64,000 nucleotides of DNA from Collinsella sp. (GTDB lineage: Bacteria > Actinomycetota > Coriobacteriia > Coriobacteriales > Coriobacteriaceae). A program made the translations under genes and the position numbers. The notes under the pieces were generated by a model that was not told the DNA's origin, ran no database searches, and was given only the letters and a program-made list of their open reading frames with translations. This document shows, piece after piece, positions 8,287 through 16,561 of this stretch. The DNA lies in assembly GCA_018380195.1 (NCBI GenBank), contig JAGZUC010000004.1, forward strand, positions 1 to 64,000. Reading direction: 5' to 3'. The stretch's first letter is position 1. Every line of letters begins with the position of its first letter.

Positions 8287-8478
8287 CAAGACACTTGCAC
8301 CTGCGTTGCCCGCGCTTCCGAAGTGTGACTAACTGAGGAGCGGGTTCCGTGGCACAACCTGATCTTGCCCAGTGAGGCAGCCCTTTTGCAGCCGGTCCAC
8401 CGTTTATTTACATCTACCCCCTGCCAAACTACCGGATGGCAGCCCCCATGCCTGCGAGCCGTCCCGTGCTGCGCTTCC

Positions 8479-9816
8479 CTACTTCCCAAAGATCGCAGCG
8501 AGCAAGCCCTTGCGTTTGGGCTTTTCTTCTCGGTAGGAACCCTCGGCAACCGCTGCAACCTGGCGCGGTTGCTCGCCGCCTCCACGGCGCACGATCTGGT
8601 ACAGAAACGGCGACTTAACGTATTTGACCTCGATGGGCGTGGCATGCACGGTGCTCTCACCGGACAGATGCAGGCTCGGATTGAGCGGCGCCACGACGTG
8701 CGTTTCGCGCTTGTCACTAAACACCACCGCGGCCGCGCGGCCCGTCTGTCCGTTTACGGCAATGCGCACCTGCTCGCCATCGCGGCTGTCCGTCGCCGGA
8801 CGATCGACAAAGTAGACCGGCACCATCACCAGGCCATCCTTATGCTTGCGGGCCTTGCGCGCCCAGGTTCGGATGCTCTTTTTATTGAGCCCCAGTACGG
8901 CCTCGGCATCGTTGCCCGCAACGTCGAGCGCCAACTTATCAATGACCACCTGGTCCTTGGTAGATGCATCGACGGAGACGACGCGGAAGTCGCCTTCCTG
9001 CATGGCGGGATCGAACGGACCGACCTTGGCAAAGTCCCACGGTTCCAAAATGCCCATGAGGCGAACGTCCAGGTAGTTTGCCCTGGGGTATGCCCAGTCG
9101 AGCACCTCGTAGTACACCAGGGTTTCCTTGCTCAGGCCCTTGCCCGGGAAGCTCGCCATCATGCGCAGGTCCGCCAGCGCCATGGGGAAATAGAAGAGCA
9201 TCATGTCGTTTTGGATCGCATCTTCCACGTCGTGCCCGGCAAAGGCATCCGGGTACTGGCGCACCAGCTGCAGCGCGTTGGCACGTGCCTGCTGCGGCGA
9301 GATTTCGCAGGGAATACCCTGATCCGGCACATACTCCGCACCCACGCCCATGGTCAGACGCTTGCTAAACGTCCCCGGCTTGAGCAGGTCGGCAATGCCG
9401 ATCTTGTTGCCGCAGGACGGGCACTCAAACACGCGCTGGGTCGACTCGCCCTCAAAGGACGCACCACAGAAGGGGCAAGGAATGCTCACATGCGTGGCCT
9501 CTTGGAACTCCTGCGCCGTGCCGCGATCCTCCCACAGCAGATGTTCCAGGACCGACTGATTGCGCCAGTGCGAATTGAAGAAATACCAGTCCGGGTCCTC
9601 CGGGCGCTCGAGTTGCGACACATGCGTGAGCTTGAGCAGTCCATCCACCACCGTCAGCGGCGTATGGCGAATGCCCAGGGCGCTCTTGGGCTCCCCCGCA
9701 TCAGCCTGCCACGGAACGACCGTGCCGCAATAGGCGCACTCAAAGCTGCGCTTAGCCTGGTGCGAGTACATAGGGCCGCCGCAGTTTTGACATTTAATGG
9801 CAAACATCTCGTCCAT
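8479..9816 (-). CDS. Zinc-ribbon protein of unknown function
   Basis: A 445-residue cytoplasmic protein. Two zinc ribbons are visible: CQNCGG with CAYCG in the first 30 residues, and CPFCGA with CPSCGNK around residues 110-135. The remainder is a mixed alpha/beta region ending in a basic tail (EEKPKRKGLLAAIFGK). The family is seen in Gram-positive genomes as TFIIB-type zinc-ribbon proteins with no fixed role. The start at 9816 was chosen because AGGAGG lies 8 bases upstream and the first ribbon begins at once. Transcribed divergently from the cation-efflux gene. Confidence 0.75.
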   Translation of the reverse strand: MDEMFAIKCQNCGGPMYSHQAKRSFECAYCGTVVPWQADAGEPKSALGIRHTPLTVVDGLLKLTHVSQLERPEDPDWYFFNSHWRNQSVLEHLLWEDRGTAQEFQEATHVSIPCPFCGASFEGESTQRVFECPSCGNKIGIADLLKPGTFSKRLTMGVGAEYVPDQGIPCEISPQQARANALQLVRQYPDAFAGHDVEDAIQNDMMLFYFPMALADLRMMASFPGKGLSKETLVYYEVLDWAYPRANYLDVRLMGILEPWDFAKVGPFDPAMQEGDFRVVSVDASTKDQVVIDKLALDVAGNDAEAVLGLNKKSIRTWARKARKHKDGLVMVPVYFVDRPATDSRDGEQVRIAVNGQTGRAAAVVFSDKRETHVVAPLNPSLHLSGESTVHATPIEVKYVKSPFLYQIVRRGGGEQPRQVAAVAEGSYREEKPKRKGLLAAIFGK

Positions 9817-10034
9817 GGAAACGTCCTCCTTTGCACAGGGGCTGTCGACATTAAGTATGTCGAGCAAACAGGCACATGCCCATACCCATGTGGCCCAAAA
9901 TGGACCACCCAGGCAGACGAGAAGGCTCGCTCGTTAGCACCGGCAGACTATTGCTGCATTTTCTGAGCATCGGCGCACGGCGCCCCCGTGCGAGCTACAC
10001 TATCCCCTTAAACATGATTGTGAGGACGACCGCT

Positions 10035-11216
10035 ATGCTATTTGTAAATCGGCTGGTACATACGCTTGTTCCCGGCAGCGAGAGCGAGCCGGTCGATGCA
10101 TCTTGCCGCACCAACGCGGGCTTTTCCGCAAGCCTCGTCTGCATTGGCCTCAACATCACCCTGTGCCTGGCCAAGGGCATCGCGGGTCTGCTCGCCGGCT
10201 CCGTCTCCCTCATCGCCGACGCTTTCAACAACCTCTCCGATGCCTCGAGCAACATTGTGAGCCTGCTCGGTTTCCGCCTTGCCAGCCGCCCGGCAGACGA
10301 AGGCCACCCCTATGGTCACGGCCGCTACGAGTACCTAGCCGGCCTGTTCGTCGCCGTCCTGGTTTGCGCTGTCGGCATCAACCTGATTCTCGAGTCGGTC
10401 ACCAAGATCATCAAGCCCTCGCCCACCGCTTACACGTTTATTTCCCTTGCGGCACTGGCTACGTCCATGCTCGTTAAGCTCTGGATGGCAGCGTTCAACC
10501 GCACGCTGGGCAACCGCATCGATTCCGAGACACTCATCGCCACGGCGCAGGACTCCAAAAACGACGTCATCACCTCGGGCTCGGTCTTGGTGGCGGCGCT
10601 TATTTCGCAGACGACCGGCTTTGATCTCGATGGCTGGGCAGGCCTGGGTGTGGGCATCTTCATCTGCATCAGCGGTCTGGGCCTGGTGCGCGACGCCATC
10701 AGCCCGTTGCTGGGGCAAGCGCCCGACCCCAAGCTCGTCCAGGCAATCCGCGACAAGATCATGTCCTATCCGCAGGTCTTGGGCACACACGACCTCATGG
10801 TGCACGACTACGGCCCCGGTCGTCAGTTTGCCAGCGCCCACGTGGAGATGCCCGGCGAGGGCGACGCGTTTGAGCACCACGAGATTCTGGACACCATCGA
10901 GCACGACATCAAGCGCCAGATGGGCATTGGTATCACGCTGCACTGCGACCCCATCGCGACAACCGGTGATGACTTGCGCGGCTGGGTCAAGCGCGGCGTC
11001 ATGCAGATCGATCCCGCGCTCTCCATCCACGATCTGCACGAGCACGACGGGTTCGTTTCGTTTGACCTGGTGCGTCCCGACGGCTTTGACATATCCGACG
11101 AGGAGCTGCTGGAGCTCGTCACGCGCATCGTGCACGAGCGCCGGCCCGATGTCTCATGCGTCGTCACGTTTGATTCGGGCTTTAGCTCGCCCGAGCGTCC
11201 GGCCGAGCAGCTGTAG
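10035..11216 (+). CDS. Cation diffusion facilitator family transporter
   Basis: A 393-residue membrane antiporter that exports divalent metal ions (Zn, Co, Fe or Mn) in exchange for protons. CDF features are the membrane-embedded DAFNNLSDASSN (DxxxD site), the HPYGHGRYEYLA loop, a second acidic membrane site (TAQDSKNDVITSGS) and a C-terminal cytoplasmic domain with HDLMVHDYGPG. A further ~80-residue domain follows, longer than in minimal CDF proteins. GAGG lies 9 bases before the ATG at 10035; longer frames lack a ribosome site. Monocistronic; metal specificity cannot be read from the sequence. Confidence 0.9.
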   Translation: MLFVNRLVHTLVPGSESEPVDASCRTNAGFSASLVCIGLNITLCLAKGIAGLLAGSVSLIADAFNNLSDASSNIVSLLGFRLASRPADEGHPYGHGRYEYLAGLFVAVLVCAVGINLILESVTKIIKPSPTAYTFISLAALATSMLVKLWMAAFNRTLGNRIDSETLIATAQDSKNDVITSGSVLVAALISQTTGFDLDGWAGLGVGIFICISGLGLVRDAISPLLGQAPDPKLVQAIRDKIMSYPQVLGTHDLMVHDYGPGRQFASAHVEMPGEGDAFEHHEILDTIEHDIKRQMGIGITLHCDPIATTGDDLRGWVKRGVMQIDPALSIHDLHEHDGFVSFDLVRPDGFDISDEELLELVTRIVHERRPDVSCVVTFDSGFSSPERPAEQL

Positions 11217-11234
11217 CCCCGCTCCGCTCGTCCG

Positions 11235-12224
11235 CTAGTTTCCCTGCGCGCCCGAGATGCCGTTTTGTAAGACATTCCAGGCATCCATCGCCACGCCGCC
11301 CAAGTTCTGCGCGGTATCGCCCAGGTTTTGCGCCGTATCGCCCAGCTCTTGCGCCTTGTCTCCCAACTCCTGTGCCTTGTTGCTCAAGTCCTCCAGCGTA
11401 TTGGAGCTCGAGCTGTCGGTACCGCTTTGGCCGTCGGACGAGTTGCCCGAACTGTTCTTGTGCGTGAGTTGAATTTCGAGGTTGCCGTTGTCGTTATAGT
11501 AGGCAGAAGTAACGACCCAGTTGGCATCGACGACGGGCGTTGAGCCATCATCAGTCAGGACCACGGCATTCGAAAGATCGGCGCCGCGCGACTTGAGGAT
11601 CTTCTTGGCGTTGGACCAGTACTGCCCCGGGATATCACTCAGATCGACGGTGCTAGACGAGGCGGACTCGGTTTGCTCGGCAGTGGTATCGGCCGTTGAA
11701 CTCCCTCGCTTGTTGAGCATGCCCGACACGATGGCAAACACAACCGACAGCGCAAAGAAGATCGCCAGCACGATGAGGATCTTCTTAATCACGCTCGACG
11801 AACGCGACGGCGTCTCTTCCTCGTCCTCGCCATATTGCGGAATCGACTTGGGGTACTCGCGATACGGCTCGCGCGACTCGTAGCGAGGCTGCGCCGTGCG
11901 AGGCATATACGTCGTCTGCTGAGGCTGCGGAATGGGATTCTGCGGCAGGTCATCATAGGGATTCGGCGTCGAGGCGGCATAAGAATCCTGCGGCGCGTAA
12001 TCAAACGGGTCTGCCGCCGCGTTGCCATAGGGGCTTTGCAAAGATGCAGCGTAAGGGTCCTGCGCCGCGTCGCCATAGCCCATAACTCGTGTGGGCTCGG
12101 CAGAAGGCTGCGTCGCGGCGGGGTCGACATAACCGGGGTTGGGAACAACGCGGGTCGCATCGGCGCTATCGCCAGCCTGCGCGGAACCGTAGCCGCCCAT
12201 CACGGTTGTCTTGTCCTGATCCAT
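11235..12224 (-). CDS. Single-pass membrane protein with disordered Pro/Tyr-rich N terminus and repeat tail
   Basis: A 329-residue protein. Residues 1-140 are low-complexity and cytoplasmic, rich in Pro, Tyr, Gln and Asp, with repeated YGDAAQDPY/APQDSYAA units. One TM helix follows (IKKILIVLAIFFALSVVFAIV). The extracellular part has a compact domain (DIPGQYWSNAKKILKSRG, DGSTPVVDANWVV) that faintly recalls PASTA repeats. The C-terminal tail has heptad-like repeats AQELGDKAQELGDTAQNLGD. AAAGGAAT precedes the ATG. Function unknown; the layout suits an envelope sensor or scaffold. Convergent with the CDF gene. Confidence 0.7.
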   Translation of the reverse strand: MDQDKTTVMGGYGSAQAGDSADATRVVPNPGYVDPAATQPSAEPTRVMGYGDAAQDPYAASLQSPYGNAAADPFDYAPQDSYAASTPNPYDDLPQNPIPQPQQTTYMPRTAQPRYESREPYREYPKSIPQYGEDEEETPSRSSSVIKKILIVLAIFFALSVVFAIVSGMLNKRGSSTADTTAEQTESASSSTVDLSDIPGQYWSNAKKILKSRGADLSNAVVLTDDGSTPVVDANWVVTSAYYNDNGNLEIQLTHKNSSGNSSDGQSGTDSSSSNTLEDLSNKAQELGDKAQELGDTAQNLGDTAQNLGGVAMDAWNVLQNGISGAQGN

Positions 12225-12341
12225 GCAACGATTCCTTTCCGTCGCCTGTAAGCATCAAGTTATCCATGCATTCTACCCGCGCAAAAGCCTATGATGGGCA
12301 GAGTCCGTCGGTATCTACAAGACATGCGCGGGCCTAAGGAT

Positions 12342-12378
12342 CAAAAAGCCCCGCCGGGCCTTGTGGGCACGGCGGGGC
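12342..12378 (-). terminator. Terminator of fhs
   Basis: GCCCCGCC (12348-12355) pairs with GGCGGGGC (12371-12378); on the minus strand TTTTT follows. 26 bases past the fhs stop. Confidence 0.85.
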
Positions 12379-12403
12379 GGACAAGCAGCTATGGACAGCA
12401 GAC

Positions 12404-14071
12404 TTAGAACAGGCCGGTGATGTTGCCGTCGTTGTCGACGTCGATGTTCTCGGCCGCAGGGACCTTGGGCAGGCCCGGCATGGTCAGAACACTGCCAGTC
12501 AGTGCGACCACAAAGTGGGCGCCGGCGGAAACCTTGAGCTCACGCACCGTGATGCGGAAGTTCTCGGGAGCGCCCAGGGCCTTGGCGTTGTCGCTAAAGC
12601 TGTACTGCGTCTTGGCGACGCACACCGGCAGGTTGCCAAAGCCATTCTCGCGCAGCTCGGCGAGCTGGCGCTTGGCGGCCGGCGTAAAGTCAACGCCGTC
12701 GGCGCGGTAGACCTTGGTGGCAACGGCCTCGAGGGCATCAGCGACATCAGCGCCGTCCTCATAGGCAAACTTGAGCTCGCTCGGCTGCTCAATCAGGCGC
12801 ATGACCTCATCGGCCAGGTCGAGCGCGCCCTCGCCGCCCTTGGCCCAGACCTCGGAAAGCTTAACGTTGACGCCGAGCTTCTGGCACTCGGACTCGATGA
12901 GCGCAAGCTCGGCCTCGGTGTCCGTCGGGAAGCGGTTGATGGCGACCACGCAGGGCAGACCATATACGTTCTGGATGTTGTCGACGTGACGCAGCAGGTT
13001 GGGCATGCCAGCCTTGAGTGCCTCGAGGTTCTCCTCGTTGAGGTCGGCCTTGGCGACGCCACCGTTGTACTTCAGCGCACGAGCGGTCGCGACGACCACG
13101 ACGGCGCTGGGGCGAACGCCCGTCATGCGGCACTTGATGTCGAGGAACTTCTCGGCACCCAGATCGGCACCAAAGCCGGCCTCGGTAATGGCAACATCGC
13201 CAAAGCGCATCGCCATACGCGTGGCCATGATAGAGTTGCAGCCGTGGGCAATGTTGGCGAAGGGACCGCCGTGGACAAACGCGGGCGTGCCCTCGAGCGT
13301 TTGCACCAGGTTGGGCTTGAGCGCGTCCTTAAGCAACGCGGCCATGGCACCCTGGGCCTTAAGGTCGCGGGCACGGACGGGCTCGCCGGCAAAGCTATAG
13401 CCGACGACAATCTCGCCCAAGCGTTCCTTGAGGTCGCTGATGCTCGTAGACAGGCACAGAATTGCCATGACCTCGGAGGCGACGGTGATATCGAAGCCGT
13501 CCTCGCGCGGCACGCCCTGGGCCTTACCGCCAATGCCGTCGATGACGTGGCGCAGCTGACGGTCGTTCATATCGACGACGCGCTTCCAAGTGATGCGCTT
13601 AACGTCAATACCGAGCTGATTGCCCTGCTGGATGTGGTTGTCGAGCATGGCGGCCAGCAGGTTGTTGGCAGCACCGATGGCATGGAAGTCACCGGTAAAG
13701 TGCAGGTTGATATCCTCCATGGGGATGACCTGAGCCCAGCCGCCGCCGGCAGCACCGCCCTTTACGCCAAAGACGGGACCGAGCGAAGGCTCGCGCAGGG
13801 CCACGGCACTCTTGACGCCGCGGCGACGCAGGCCATCGGCCAGACCGATGGTCGTGGTGGTCTTGCCCTCGCCCGCAGGCGTTGGGTTGATAGCGGTCAC
13901 GAGGACGAGCTTAGCCTGGTGATCAGTCGGCTCGTTGAGCAGTGAATAGTCGACCTTAGCCTTGTCGAAGCCGTACGGAATAAGGTGCTTAACGTCGACG
14001 CCGGCGTTCTTGGCCACCTCGGTAATAGGCAGTGGCGTGACAGAACGTGCGATTTCGATGTCAGTAGGCAT
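12404..14071 (-). CDS. fhs: Formate-tetrahydrofolate ligase
   Basis: A 555-residue protein, the normal length. It makes 10-formyl-tetrahydrofolate from formate, tetrahydrofolate and ATP, feeding purine synthesis and the methyl branch of C1 metabolism together with FolD and FchA at the window start. Visible features are the ATP site NPTPAGEGKTTTTIGL near residue 65, LREPSLGPVFGVKGGAAGGG, and the folate-site region FVHGGPFANIAHGCNS. The start at 14071 (MPTDIEIARS) has AAAGGACC before it; a longer frame to 14146 lacks support. Monocistronic with a strong terminator. Confidence 0.97.
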   Translation of the reverse strand: MPTDIEIARSVTPLPITEVAKNAGVDVKHLIPYGFDKAKVDYSLLNEPTDHQAKLVLVTAINPTPAGEGKTTTTIGLADGLRRRGVKSAVALREPSLGPVFGVKGGAAGGGWAQVIPMEDINLHFTGDFHAIGAANNLLAAMLDNHIQQGNQLGIDVKRITWKRVVDMNDRQLRHVIDGIGGKAQGVPREDGFDITVASEVMAILCLSTSISDLKERLGEIVVGYSFAGEPVRARDLKAQGAMAALLKDALKPNLVQTLEGTPAFVHGGPFANIAHGCNSIMATRMAMRFGDVAITEAGFGADLGAEKFLDIKCRMTGVRPSAVVVVATARALKYNGGVAKADLNEENLEALKAGMPNLLRHVDNIQNVYGLPCVVAINRFPTDTEAELALIESECQKLGVNVKLSEVWAKGGEGALDLADEVMRLIEQPSELKFAYEDGADVADALEAVATKVYRADGVDFTPAAKRQLAELRENGFGNLPVCVAKTQYSFSDNAKALGAPENFRITVRELKVSAGAHFVVALTGSVLTMPGLPKVPAAENIDVDNDGNITGLF

Positions 14072-14215
14072 GGGCGGTCCTTTCGTTACCGAATGAGAAA
14101 AAGACCAATTCAGCATAGCACGGGCGCGCAATAGTAAAACGCCCATAACCGATGAACGGCGATATGTTTACCCGATGCCCAGCGATAGTCCAACAGCCCG
14201 CCAAAACAAAACGCC

Positions 14216-15283
14216 CTAAACGGTAGGTTCAATCCCCAGGTGCTCAAAGGTGCGGAGGGTTGCCTGACGGCCCTGCGGCGTACGAATCATCAATCCGCAC
14301 TGCAGCAAATAGGGCTCATAGACATCCTCGAGCGTGCCCGGGTCCTCGCCCACCGCGCTGGCAAGGGTCGTAAGTCCCACGGCGCGACCGGAGAACGTCT
14401 TGGCGAGCGTCTCCAAAATGCGAATATCCATCCAGTCCAGACCGAGCTCGTCGATCTCGAAGAACTCGAGCGCCTGGCGACAGATATCGAGCTCGATGGG
14501 GCCGTTGCCGCGCACCTGTGCGTAATCGCGCACGCGCTTGAGCAGACGGTTGGCAAGACGTGGCGTGCCGCGCGAACGCGAGCCGATCTCGAGTGCACTG
14601 GGATGGTCGATCGTCACGCCCAGGATAGTCGCCGAGCGCGTCACAATCTGCGCGAGCTCCTCGACCGTGTAGTAATCCAGGCGATATGAAATGCCAAAGC
14701 GGTCGCGCAACGGGCCGGTCAACATGCCTGAACGGGTCGTTGCCGCCACCAGCGTAAACTTGGGGATATCCAAGCGAATCGAGCGCGCCGCCGGACCCTT
14801 GCCAATCACAATATCGAGGGCAAAGTCCTCCATCGCGGGGTACAGGACCTCCTCGACCGAACGGTTGAGGCGGTGGATCTCGTCGATAAACAGCACATCG
14901 CCCGGCTGCAAGTTAGTAAGGATGGCCGCCAGGTCGCCCGTGCGCGCGATGGCAGGGCCACTCGTGGTCTTGATCTGAGCGCCCAGCTCGTTGGCGATAA
15001 CGGTGGCCAGCGTGGTCTTGCCCAGGCCCGGAGGACCCGAGAAGATCACGTGGTCGAGCGTCTCGCCACGGCTCTGCGCCGCTTCGATCAACACGCGCAG
15101 GCTCTGCTTGATGTGCTCCTGGCCGCAGTAATCGTCCAGGCGCTGAGGGCGCAAAGTGCGGTCGACATCGAGATCCTCGGCCGTCAGCTCCGAGCCCACC
15201 ATGCGCTCGCCGTGCGCCATGGATGCCGCCGGCGAGTTACCGGGCGTCGCCCACAAGTCCTGAGAGTCATCGGCTTCCCACAT
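14216..15283 (-). CDS. ruvB: Holliday junction branch migration ATPase RuvB
   Basis: A 355-residue AAA+ motor that drives Holliday junction branch migration with RuvA. Motifs: Walker A GPPGLGKTT, Walker B LFIDEIHRLNR, sensor 1 AATTRSGML, and the C-terminal winged-helix segment with TPRGRQ-like RTPQGRQAT. The ATG at 15283 shares its A with the ruvA stop (TGATG); a GTG directly before it is an alternative. Last gene of ruvC-ruvA-ruvB. Confidence 0.97.
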   Translation of the reverse strand: MWEADDSQDLWATPGNSPAASMAHGERMVGSELTAEDLDVDRTLRPQRLDDYCGQEHIKQSLRVLIEAAQSRGETLDHVIFSGPPGLGKTTLATVIANELGAQIKTTSGPAIARTGDLAAILTNLQPGDVLFIDEIHRLNRSVEEVLYPAMEDFALDIVIGKGPAARSIRLDIPKFTLVAATTRSGMLTGPLRDRFGISYRLDYYTVEELAQIVTRSATILGVTIDHPSALEIGSRSRGTPRLANRLLKRVRDYAQVRGNGPIELDICRQALEFFEIDELGLDWMDIRILETLAKTFSGRAVGLTTLASAVGEDPGTLEDVYEPYLLQCGLMIRTPQGRQATLRTFEHLGIEPTV

Positions 15284-15903
15284 CACGCATCCATTCCGAG
15301 TCGCTTAAGCGCCGCGCCGAGCAGATCCTCGACACGCATATTCTGCCCATCATACCCGCTCAGGGCAACATCGGTCTCCTGCGGGCTAAAGCCCATGGAA
15401 AGGAGTGCCGCACGGGCATCGTCGATCGCCGAGGGAGCGGCAGCGGGCACGGGCATCGCAACCTGTCCGGGAATCACGTCGACCGGCACAAAGCCCTTAT
15501 CCTTGGCAAAGGTGCTCTTGAGTTCCAGGATCAGGCGCTGAGCTGTCTTTTTGCCCACACCGGGTACCTTGGCCATGCCCTTGTCGTCCTCGGCCATCAC
15601 CAGCGAATACAGCTGCCCCACGGTATAGGTGGAAAGCACGGCAAGCGCCAGGCGCGGGCCAACGCCCGAAACGGACACGAGCCGGTCGAACATCGTGCGC
15701 TCATCCTTTGAGGAAAAACCGAAAAGTGTCATGGCGTCCTCGCGCACCTGCATACGCGTGTAGAGACGGACCTCGCCGCCGGGCGTCGGCAACGTGGCCG
15801 CAGTGCTGCCCGAGATGCCGAGTTCAAAGCCAACGCCCGACACATCGACGACAGCAGAGCTCATCGTGGACTCGACAAGCGTTCCGTGGAGCTGGGAAAT
15901 CAT
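15283..15903 (-). CDS. ruvA: Holliday junction DNA-binding protein RuvA
   Basis: A 206-residue protein. It starts with the OB-fold (MISQLHGTLVES), followed by helix-hairpin-helix motifs (VSGVGPRLALAVLS and VPGVGKKTAQRLILELK) and a C-terminal RuvB-binding domain (DARAALLSMGFSPQETDVAL). The tetramer holds the Holliday junction and recruits RuvB. The start at 15903 overlaps the ruvC stop by one base and has AGAGGAACC upstream. A much longer frame reading into ruvC is spurious. Confidence 0.97.
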   Translation of the reverse strand: MISQLHGTLVESTMSSAVVDVSGVGFELGISGSTAATLPTPGGEVRLYTRMQVREDAMTLFGFSSKDERTMFDRLVSVSGVGPRLALAVLSTYTVGQLYSLVMAEDDKGMAKVPGVGKKTAQRLILELKSTFAKDKGFVPVDVIPGQVAMPVPAAAPSAIDDARAALLSMGFSPQETDVALSGYDGQNMRVEDLLGAALKRLGMDA

Positions 15904-16424
15904 CAGTATCCGGTTCCTCTCTGTTGATAGAACTCGCCACCGGTGAGGGCGCGGGTGCGGCTGAGGTTTACGTGGCAGATGGCGCAGGCCAGGGCATCGG
16001 CGGCATGGTCGGGATGCGGGTCGTGATCGAGCTGTGTGAGCGTGCGCACCATGTAGGCGACCTGCCGCTTGTCCGCGGCGCCGGTGCCCACCACAGCCTG
16101 TTTGATCTGCATGGGCGTGTACTCGCCAATCTCGAGCGCGCACTCCGAAAGCGCCACGAGCGCGGCACCGCGGGCATGCGCCGTAGGGATGGCCGAGCGA
16201 ACGTTGGCGCCAAAGTAAATGCTCTCGATAGCAGCGGTATCGGGTCGATAACGCTCCACGACACCCTTGAGGTCACGGGCGATATGCGACAGGCGCACCG
16301 CAAGCGGGCTGCCCGCGCTGGTCTCGATGCAACCGTAGGCACGGCAGCGAACCTCGCCACGCCGCTCCTCGATAATCCCCCAACCCGTATGAGCCAAACC
16401 GGGGTCAATGCCCAAGATAACCAA
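15903..16424 (-). CDS. ruvC: Crossover junction endodeoxyribonuclease RuvC
   Basis: A 173-residue resolvase that cuts Holliday junctions symmetrically. Acidic active-site residues are visible in ILGIDPGLAHTG (Asp), AIESIYFG (Glu) and DHAADALACA (Asp). The predicted start is TTG at 16424 with GGGGAGG 5 bases upstream, which gives exactly the E. coli length; a further TTG at 16445 is possible. First gene of the ruvCAB cluster. The yebC gene usually beside it is absent. Confidence 0.95.
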   Translation of the reverse strand: MVILGIDPGLAHTGWGIIEERRGEVRCRAYGCIETSAGSPLAVRLSHIARDLKGVVERYRPDTAAIESIYFGANVRSAIPTAHARGAALVALSECALEIGEYTPMQIKQAVVGTGAADKRQVAYMVRTLTQLDHDPHPDHAADALACAICHVNLSRTRALTGGEFYQQRGTGY

Positions 16425-16561
16425 GCCGACCTCCCCTCGCCACAAGCACAGCGCAAGACAGGGCCCCGCGCATCATTCACGAACGTCTGTTCTAGAATAA
16501 CACAACGGGGCCAAGATGCTTAGTTGAAGTATCGGGGTTGGAAGCGAATCCTATCCCATAG

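Noticed and set aside
8365..9966. 533-codon plus-strand frame opposite the zinc-ribbon gene
   Set aside because: No protein motif; the minus-strand frame has two intact zinc ribbons and a good ribosome site.
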